DNA from: an uncultured Bacilli bacterium
GTDB taxonomy: Bacteria > Bacillota_I > Bacilli_A > RF39 > UBA660
Length of the DNA: 17,566 bases
Assembly: GCA_947630415.1 (NCBI GenBank)
Contig: CANRHM010000014.1
Span: 1-17,566, forward strand
Direction: 5' to 3'
Below, one piece after another: positions 1-4,561 of the stretch; position 1 is the first letter of the stretch, and the number at the start of each line of letters is the position of its first letter. The notes beneath the pieces were generated by a model that saw only the letters and a program-made list of their open reading frames with translations, ran no database searches and was not told the DNA's origin. Made by a program: the position numbers and the translations under genes.

Positions 1-164
1 TAGGTAACGGTAAATGGTACACCATTAGAATCAACTGGGTAAATTCCTTTTTTATGGTCAGCATAGTATGAATCTAATCCCGCTGCTTTTAATTCTTCTA
101 AAGTGGCATCTTTAGTAAGTTGATGAACAATCGTCGCAATCATTTCGACATGGCCCATTTCATT
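1..164 (-). pseudogene. Manganese catalase (CotJC-like), 3' part interrupted by the prophage
   Basis: Host gene fragment, read on the minus strand into the window edge. The translation starts at NEMGHVEMIATIVHQLTKD and continues through an AAGLDSYYADHKKGIYP stretch to GVPFTVTY. This matches the second ferritin-like helix and following loop of CotJC-type Mn catalases, where the E-x2-H of EMGHVEM supplies metal ligands. Codons upstream of the Asn codon (162-164) include in-frame TGA and TAA, so homology stops abruptly at about 161-164, right where phage sequence begins. The N-terminal half is absent and should lie beyond the other prophage end. CotJC is a spore-coat-associated catalase-family protein in Bacillota; the family assignment is from motif recognition only. 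The protein cannot be made whole while the prophage is inserted. Confidence 0.82.
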
Positions 165-190
165 GCAACACTTAAGTTATCAACTAAAAT
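140..190. other. Prophage attachment junction (attL/attR)
   Basis: Junction between the conserved catalase codons (ending about 161-164) and phage sequence that begins just 20 bases beyond the integrase stop codon at 184-186. A serine integrase gene ending at the junction is the classic arrangement. Serine integrases exchange at a 2-base core inside roughly 40-50 bp sites. The core is probably near 155-165, but it cannot be fixed without the other prophage end or the uninterrupted host gene. Confidence 0.6.
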
Positions 191-2343
191 GACAATAGTT
201 CAACTTTTAATTTAAAATTATCCTTATAGTAACGGCCTCCTTTATCTTTGGTGTAAATTCCTTTTTTGATAACAAGTTTTAGTAATTCATTTCTTTGTGA
301 AGGTTTTAAATCTTTATTATAAGTTGTCAACACTTCCTGCAATATCGGTATAGCCTTTTTTCTTTGATTAAGAGTTTCAAATCTATTTGTCGTTTTAGAT
401 AATTCTTTTTTTTGATTTATTAAATTCTCTATTTTTTCGTTAAGGACATTAGACCTTTTAATAAATAAATCTTGAGTGTATGCACCTGTTTCTACAAATT
501 CACATGCTTTTTCTAATTGTTGTTTTGTTTTCTCGATTTCTTTATCTAGTATTTCTAAAAGTTCATTATTTCGTTTGGTTTCTTTTTTTACTTCTTCCTC
601 ATAATTATCAACATATCTTATATAATCATTTAGTAATATTTTTAAAGCATTTAATAGTCTGTCTTCTACTAATTCTAAATCACTACCTACACATTTACAT
701 CTTGGACGATTACATAAAAGCGTATCTTGATGAGGTGCATTTATAACTTCTATAAAAGTAGTTATTGGCTTATCAAATTCTGCTGTTTTAATATTAAGTA
801 TTTTTTTTAATTCAAACCATTTATCTGCAGGTGGTATACTGAAATGTGCAATATCATTAGCAAACCAATGTGCTGCAGTATTTTTAGAAACATTTAATTT
901 TCTGGCTATTTCGCTTGAATATGTACTACCTTTATGTTCTCTTAAAATTTTCCTTAATTTCTCTTTATCTATATCATAAGCACGTTTTATAACAGGTTTA
1001 GCGTCTTTTTTCTGAGTATAAGGTCTTCTGGTCATATTACTTCCACAATAACCGCATTTAAGTAGATCTACAAGAGGGTTTTTTATTTCATCGTTTTCAG
1101 GAATAGTTTTAACACTATTATCTTTGAATTTTTTAGCTATTTTTTTACCTGTTTCTACATCTAAAATAGGTTCATGTCTTCCCTTAACGAGCATAAAATC
1201 TTTATTATTAGGACATTTTTTTACTATTTTTCCATTTATTAAAGTTTTTATGGTTTTTCTTCTATTCCATGTTAGATAACCATAAACAGGGTAACTTTGT
1301 AATATGTTTCGTATCATATTAGCTGACCATATTTTAGATTTTCTGGGGGTTATTTTTAAATAATTGAAATAATGTGCTATATTTGTACATCTCATATCAT
1401 TTAATTCAATTTTTAATACTTCTCCAGGTTTAAACATGTCATTTTGAATATGTATTTTTTTCTTATCAATATTATAAATTGCCGCTATTTTTTCTAATGT
1501 ATCATTTTCCTTAATTTTGTAAGTAACACTTTGACGGTCAACAGTTAGTTTTAATTCCATTCCTACTTTTAAGTTTAAATTAGTTGTTACTATATTAGGT
1601 TTATGTGTACCAAATTTTTTAGAAATTGTTGTTACAGTGTCGTCATTTTTAACTGTATAAGTAGTGTATAAACCATTTAAAAATAAATCTGCCATTAATC
1701 TTACAATATTAGCTTCTGACTCGTTTTCCACTAAAATATATCCTTTTTCATCGGGTAATTTAATTTTATTAAAACCATATGGTAAGTCAGAACCGATATA
1801 TTTACCTTCTTTTACGCTTCTGATACGTCCACGTTCTAATATTCTTTTTGTATATTTTAAATATTTACGTGCTTGGAAAAGGCCATCTTCAAAATACGAT
1901 AGGTCGTCTTCGTTATCTAAATTATATATTTTTAATGGTGTTATTATTTTTGTTTCTGTATATTGAAAGGTTTGAGCTATTATTCCTTGATCCATAGTAT
2001 TACCACGTGCAAGACGTTCTATTTCAATACACACAACACCTATGTAATAAGGGTCTTCTATTAAAGATAATACTTCTTGCATAACAGGTCTATCCTCTAT
2101 GGTATCTCCAGAAACAACTTCTCTGTATATATTATGTTCTGGTATAGGTTTACCAAAAATATTAGTTATGAACTCTTGCAATTCTCTTTCATGTCTTTGT
2201 AAAGTTTTTTCAATAGATTCGTCCTTATAGTAGTCCATATCTTTACGTGATTTTCTTAAATATATTATTAATCTTTCTAAAATTTCGTCAACTGTTAAAT
2301 CTGTTGGCAAATTCATTATTTCTAAAAATGTTTGTAAATTCAT
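184..2343 (-). CDS. Large serine recombinase (phage integrase) with LysM and HTH insertions
   Basis: Catalyses site-specific integration and excision. Residues 25-165 form the resolvase-type catalytic domain: YLRKSR with nucleophile Ser32, and EIERLARG at 107-114. The recombinase domain starts near 186 (DLPYGF), runs to LFLNG at 220-224, and resumes at about 320 (TNIAHYF ... WSANMIRNIL ... YGYLTWN). The interruption (228-314) is two LysM-like repeats, each with a Y-x-(V/I)-K-x-(N/E)-(D/N)-D-T start. The zinc ribbon has Cys430/Cys433 and Cys544/Cys549/Cys551; the roughly 110 residues between the pairs hold a helix-turn-helix-like stretch (about 461-520, SSEIARKLNVSKNTAAHWF). A coiled coil (about 580-655) and a basic tail follow. 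The start is supported by an AAGGAAG ribosome site about 10 bases upstream. At 719 aa it is longer than the usual 450-600. The gene abuts the attachment junction, as expected for the element's own integrase. Confidence 0.95.
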   Translation of the reverse strand: MNLQTFLEIMNLPTDLTVDEILERLIIYLRKSRKDMDYYKDESIEKTLQRHERELQEFITNIFGKPIPEHNIYREVVSGDTIEDRPVMQEVLSLIEDPYYIGVVCIEIERLARGNTMDQGIIAQTFQYTETKIITPLKIYNLDNEDDLSYFEDGLFQARKYLKYTKRILERGRIRSVKEGKYIGSDLPYGFNKIKLPDEKGYILVENESEANIVRLMADLFLNGLYTTYTVKNDDTVTTISKKFGTHKPNIVTTNLNLKVGMELKLTVDRQSVTYKIKENDTLEKIAAIYNIDKKKIHIQNDMFKPGEVLKIELNDMRCTNIAHYFNYLKITPRKSKIWSANMIRNILQSYPVYGYLTWNRRKTIKTLINGKIVKKCPNNKDFMLVKGRHEPILDVETGKKIAKKFKDNSVKTIPENDEIKNPLVDLLKCGYCGSNMTRRPYTQKKDAKPVIKRAYDIDKEKLRKILREHKGSTYSSEIARKLNVSKNTAAHWFANDIAHFSIPPADKWFELKKILNIKTAEFDKPITTFIEVINAPHQDTLLCNRPRCKCVGSDLELVEDRLLNALKILLNDYIRYVDNYEEEVKKETKRNNELLEILDKEIEKTKQQLEKACEFVETGAYTQDLFIKRSNVLNEKIENLINQKKELSKTTNRFETLNQRKKAIPILQEVLTTYNKDLKPSQRNELLKLVIKKGIYTKDKGGRYYKDNFKLKVELLSF

Positions 2344-2375
2344 TATTATAGCACTTCCTTTATAATTAAATTTAT

Positions 2376-2410
2376 GCTATAATGTACTAGAAAAACCTAG
2401 TCATTATAGC
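2376..2410. promoter_or_regulatory. Inverted repeat with promoter boxes on both strands (integrase promoter region)
   Basis: Arms GCTATAATG-TA-CTAG (2376-2390) and CTAG-T-CATTATAGC (2397-2410) flank an AAAAAC loop. Each arm holds TATAAT: plus strand 2378-2383, minus strand 2408-2403. The plus copy is preceded by TGC, giving an extended -10 (TGnTATAAT). The minus copy would start a transcript near 2396 that leads to the integrase ribosome site. Good -35 boxes are not evident on either strand. The symmetry suggests an operator that could control both directions. Confidence 0.5.
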
Positions 2411-2492
2411 GCATACTATATTGTTTAAAGTTTGATAGCTTATGGGTTTTTCATTTCAACGCTTCATGTTCGCGCATGAAGCGTCTTTTTTT
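2390..2492 (+). ncRNA. Candidate short RNA between integrase and next gene
   Basis: An extended -10 at 2375-2383 faces rightward and would start transcription near 2390. The next rightward signal is the perfect intrinsic terminator ending near 2492. No convincing open reading frame lies between. The predicted transcript is about 100 nt and begins with a small CTAG/CTAG hairpin. Its 5' end overlaps the integrase leader in antisense. This is inferred from signals alone and the -35 is poor. Confidence 0.3.
2459..2492 (+). terminator. Intrinsic terminator, rightward
   Basis: Perfect 10-bp stem ACGCTTCATG / CATGAAGCGT with a 6-base loop (TTCGCG), followed on the plus strand by CTTTTTTTATTTTT. On the minus strand the stem is not followed by a T run, so it points rightward, although the neighbouring genes on both sides are on the minus strand. 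Confidence 0.75.
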
Positions 2493-2967
2493 ATTTTTCA
2501 ATAAAACATATTAATTTATTATCTTCTAAACAATTCATAGTTATTTTTTCTTTAACTTCATTTTGTATTGTTCCAACAACTTTACCATTATTTATTAATT
2601 TATTATTTTCCACAATAAATGCTTCACCATTATTAAAATCTTGCAGTAATTGAACGTCATATACTTTTAAATAACCATTTTTGCATATTATGGCAATTGT
2701 ATAATTTTCTCCGTCGTAATCATATATTAAACCATATTCATATTTACTACAAATATCATAATATTTTTTATCTACTTTATTAGTGATTTTTATGTACTTT
2801 CCACTTGATCTATCATAAATTGTAAAGTAGTAACCTTCTGTATTATCTGTTACTTCAATAGATACAAATTTTCCTTTATAGTAATTGAATTTTTCTTTAT
2901 TACTTTTTACAGTTATTAATTGTAATGGTACTTTGTTGTCTGGTTTCTTTTTAAATAAGTTGAACAT
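2491..2967 (-). CDS. Unknown 158-aa prophage protein
   Basis: I do not recognise this family. The product starts MFNLFKKKPD and is rich in beta-type, Tyr-heavy segments, with no membrane segment, signal peptide or clear Cys/His motif. Its stop lies inside the T run of the rightward terminator. An AAAGGA ribosome site precedes the ATG. It sits between the integrase and the CI-like repressor on the same strand, the interval where temperate phages often keep genes expressed in the lysogen (immunity, exclusion or host-modifying functions). That location is the only functional hint, and the role is inference. It is separated from the repressor gene by 158 bases that contain a small plus-strand ORF. 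Confidence 0.7.
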   Translation of the reverse strand: MFNLFKKKPDNKVPLQLITVKSNKEKFNYYKGKFVSIEVTDNTEGYYFTIYDRSSGKYIKITNKVDKKYYDICSKYEYGLIYDYDGENYTIAIICKNGYLKVYDVQLLQDFNNGEAFIVENNKLINNGKVVGTIQNEVKEKITMNCLEDNKLICFIEK

Positions 2968-3020
2968 TTTTAATTCCTTTCATTATAATTCTTTTATAAT
3001 AGCTCCAGGGGGTGCTGGCT

Positions 3021-3113
3021 ATGCGAACAAGATTTGATCTATTGTATGAAGAATTACTTAATAATCATGTCAACATAGATCTATTTATTGTTCTAGTGGA
3101 GTATATCAAATAG
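3021..3113 (+). CDS. Candidate 30-aa small protein opposite the lysogeny genes
   Basis: The ORF reads MRTRFDLLYEELLNN then HVNIDLFIVLVEYIK. It has a strong GGGGGTG ribosome-site-like sequence 7 bases before the ATG and a TATAAT at 2995-3000. The ribosome site lies in the loop of a small hairpin (TAGC-TCCAG / CTGG-CTA, about 3000-3022). The peptide is amphipathic and has no clear membrane span. It is oriented against both flanking genes. It could be a small regulatory protein or a chance ORF. Confidence 0.35.
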   Translation: MRTRFDLLYEELLNNHVNIDLFIVLVEYIK

Positions 3114-3125
3114 GTATACTTCTTT

Positions 3126-3491
3126 TTATTTCTTTTTATCAATGATAAATTCTTTATTTTTTTCTATAAATTTCATAAGTTTGTCAAAATTTTCTTCTGT
3201 TAAATCGTCATTGTCAAAAAAATCATTTTCTTGCATAGCTTTTTTTAATTTATCTTTTAAATTTACTGCAGCTTTTATTTCTTTCCATCCTAGTAAATAA
3301 TTTGCGTCTACATCCAATGCTTTACATAGTAGAAATATTGTATCAGCGTCAGGTTTACTCGTTCCTTTTTCCCAATTTGAAATTGCGGTGTTACCAAAGG
3401 TCATATCTTTATTACTTATTAATTCTGCTAGTGCTTCTTGAGTTAACCCTTTTTTTAATCTTGCACTTTTAATATTATCTCCTAATGACAT
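3126..3491 (-). CDS. CI-like lysogeny repressor, XRE-family HTH
   Basis: DNA-binding repressor expected to maintain lysogeny. Using the ATG at 3491 the product is 121 aa, starting MSLGDNIKSARLKKGLTQEA. Residues about 5-62 form a canonical HTH_3 domain (GLTQEALAELI, then NTAISNWEKGTSKPD as recognition helix region, then LLCKALDVDANYLLG). The C-terminal half is charged and lacks the peptidase domain of LexA/CI-type repressors, so induction probably does not go through RecA-stimulated self-cleavage. A GTG four codons upstream (3503) is possible, but AGAGGTG there works better as the ribosome site for the ATG (9-base spacing). The gene is transcribed from the divergent switch and faces the Cro-like gene. 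Confidence 0.9.
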   Translation of the reverse strand: MSLGDNIKSARLKKGLTQEALAELISNKDMTFGNTAISNWEKGTSKPDADTIFLLCKALDVDANYLLGWKEIKAAVNLKDKLKKAMQENDFFDNDDLTEENFDKLMKFIEKNKEFIIDKKK

Positions 3492-3517
3492 CCTTTTTAT
3501 CACCTCTCTTGTTAACG

Positions 3518-3546
3518 ATTATAACATTTTAAAAATGTCAAGTAAA
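3518..3546 (-). promoter_or_regulatory. Repressor promoter (leftward)
   Basis: On the minus strand, TTTACT (3546-3541), 17 bases, then a perfect TATAAT (3523-3518), placing the transcript start near 3511, just upstream of the repressor ribosome site. A TTGACA also lies within this spacer, but only 12 bases from the -10, too close for a normal sigma-A promoter. Confidence 0.65.
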
Positions 3547-3547
3547 T

Positions 3548-3576
3548 ATAAAAATTCAAGAAACTTGAATTTTTAT
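3548..3576. promoter_or_regulatory. Operator O1, perfect palindrome
   Basis: Perfect 13-bp arms ATAAAAATTCAAG / CTTGAATTTTTAT around AAA, core TTCAAG-AAA-CTTGAA (3555-3569). It lies immediately upstream of both promoters' -35 boxes. Two weaker copies of the core occur downstream at 3597 and 3626. Confidence 0.7.
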
Positions 3577-3587
3577 TCAAAAACTTA

Positions 3588-3616
3588 TTGACAATATTCA
3601 AGAAATATGGAATAAT
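3588..3616 (+). promoter_or_regulatory. Early (rightward) promoter with operator O2 in its spacer
   Basis: Perfect TTGACA (3588-3593), 17-base spacer, AATAAT (3611-3616). The spacer contains TTCAAG-AAA-TATGGA (3597-3611), a degraded copy of the O1 core with one good half-site. Binding here would block polymerase directly. Confidence 0.85.
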
Positions 3617-3625
3617 GAAAATAAC

Positions 3626-3640
3626 TTCAAGATACTTGGA
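3626..3640. promoter_or_regulatory. Operator O3 at the early transcript start
   Basis: TTCAAG-ATA-CTTGGA matches the O1 core in 11 of 12 arm positions and overlaps the predicted +1 of the early promoter (about 3623-3628). Centre-to-centre distances are 42 bp (O1 to O2) and 29 bp (O2 to O3). Confidence 0.6.
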
Positions 3641-3668
3641 GTTAACAATAAAGAATAGGAGGTGTAAT

Positions 3669-3899
3669 ATGAGGGTTTACGAAAGACTAAATAATTACAT
3701 TAAAAGTAAGGGGCTTAAACAAAAATTTATATCTAATAAAACAGGTATACCAGAAAATACTTTAAGTATGATACTTAATGGTAAATGTAATTTATCAGCG
3801 GATAATTTAGTAGATATTATTATTGCGCTAAAAATTGATCCAAATGATATTATCCATCAGGACAAAGAACCAACAGCCGAAATATCAGACACTAATTAA
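3669..3899 (+). CDS. Cro-like regulator, XRE-family HTH
   Basis: A 76-aa protein starting MRVYERLNNYIKSKGLKQ. Nearly the whole length is an HTH_3 fold: GLKQKFISNKTGIPENTLSM is the helix-turn-helix, followed by ILNGKCNLSADNLVDIIIALKIDPNDI, then a short acidic tail. The ATG was chosen because a strong AGGAGGTG lies 5 bases upstream; a longer reading frame back to 3588 begins inside the early promoter and is not credible. As the first gene of the early transcript facing a repressor gene, it should act like Cro, binding the same operators to shut down the repressor promoter. That role is inferred from position and fold. Confidence 0.9.
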   Translation: MRVYERLNNYIKSKGLKQKFISNKTGIPENTLSMILNGKCNLSADNLVDIIIALKIDPNDIIHQDKEPTAEISDTN

Positions 3900-3923
3900 C
3901 ATAAAATTTATTGAGGTGTTGAA

Positions 3924-3980
3924 ATGAAAAAAATAATAAGCTATCACAATAGGTCGGTGGTTACACGTGGCCTTAATTAA
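3924..3980 (+). CDS. Possible 18-aa leader peptide
   Basis: ATG with TGAGGTG 5 bases upstream; product MKKIISYHNRSVVTRGLN. It overlaps, in another frame, the GTG start of the next gene, which has only a weak ribosome site of its own. Translational coupling is the likeliest role if it is real. Confidence 0.35.
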   Translation: MKKIISYHNRSVVTRGLN

Positions 3981-4191
3981 ACAAGTAAACTTAGGACAGT
4001 CCCAAATAGAATTTTATATTGATAATTTACCAACTAAGGAACAATTTAGAGAACGTTTAATTGAAATATACGACCTTATAAATAAATTCGCTGTTGACGC
4101 AGAAAAACGTGGTGTAGATACTTCTAAGTGGTTCTATTCTAAAAAACAAATTCAAAAGTTAAAAACAATTAATAGTGATTTATTTATTTAA
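3967..4191 (+). CDS. Unknown 74-aa early protein
   Basis: Starts at GTG (MALIKQVNLGQSQIEFYIDN), with only a weak GGTGG about 6 bases upstream; no later in-frame ATG fits. The first 20 residues are hydrophilic and beta-like. The rest (LPTKEQFRERLIEIYDLINK onward) is helical and basic, ending KLKTINSDLFI. No family recognised. The start lies within the small leader ORF at 3924-3980, so its translation may depend on ribosomes finishing that ORF 11 bases downstream of the GTG. Second position in the early operon suggests an early regulatory or host-takeover role, but nothing in the sequence demonstrates it. Confidence 0.65.
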   Translation: MALIKQVNLGQSQIEFYIDNLPTKEQFRERLIEIYDLINKFAVDAEKRGVDTSKWFYSKKQIQKLKTINSDLFI

Positions 4192-4229
4192 TTCTGTTGA
4201 AAACTGTCACGTTATTAGAAGGAGCATTT

Positions 4230-4418
4230 ATGAAAAAAACAAAGTTAAAACTTAAAAAAAGGGTAAAAGTAACCTTAGTTATAATTATAACTTTAATACT
4301 TACAAATTTAATTATGGAGGGAGCAAAATACTCTGAGAAGTTGGCTAATCAATGCGATGAAGATAAAGGATATATATGTAGTTACTATGATATTAGGCAA
4401 TATTCTCTAGGTAAATAA
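4230..4418 (+). CDS. Small single-span membrane protein
   Basis: A 62-aa product starting MKKTKLKLKKRVKVTL. The Lys-rich N-terminus is followed by one hydrophobic segment (about residues 14-30, VTLVIIITLILTNLIM) and a polar tail with two Cys. The pattern predicts a cytoplasmic N-terminus and an outward tail, possibly an uncleaved signal anchor. The ATG at 4230 was chosen because AAGGAGC lies 6 bases upstream; an upstream TTG start has no ribosome site. Unknown family. Confidence 0.65.
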   Translation: MKKTKLKLKKRVKVTLVIIITLILTNLIMEGAKYSEKLANQCDEDKGYICSYYDIRQYSLGK

Positions 4419-4422
4419 GGAT

Positions 4423-4524
4423 ATGAAAAAAAATTATAAAAAAAGATTTATGAATTGGATCAGAACTCATAAATCGAAATGTAAACTTTCTTATAATTTA
4501 CTCTCTAATTATACCATATTTTAG
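4423..4524 (+). CDS. Possible 33-aa basic peptide
   Basis: Begins 4 bases after the preceding stop; product MKKNYKKRFMNWIRTHKSK then CKLSYNLLSNYTIF. Highly basic. The ribosome site (AAGGAT) is very close to the ATG, so translation is doubtful. It otherwise fills a 143-base gap before the replication-type gene. Confidence 0.3.
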   Translation: MKKNYKKRFMNWIRTHKSKCKLSYNLLSNYTIF

Positions 4525-4561
4525 GGGGAAAAGTCAAAAATGGGAAATTGGAGGTAAAGAT

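Noticed and set aside
480..746. Plus-strand ORF opposite the integrase
   Set aside because: Shadow of the integrase coiled-coil and zinc-ribbon coding region; hydrophobic nonsense composition and no ribosome site.
1664..1966. Plus-strand ORF opposite the integrase catalytic/recombinase region
   Set aside because: Antisense shadow of a strongly supported gene; no initiation signals.
3588..3668. N-terminal extension of the Cro-like gene
   Set aside because: It would start at the TTG of the -35 box of its own promoter; the ATG at 3669 has a strong ribosome site.
3126..3899. Toxin-antitoxin pair formed by the two XRE proteins
   Set aside because: Divergent arrangement with shared operators and phage context fits a CI/Cro switch; no toxin domain in either.
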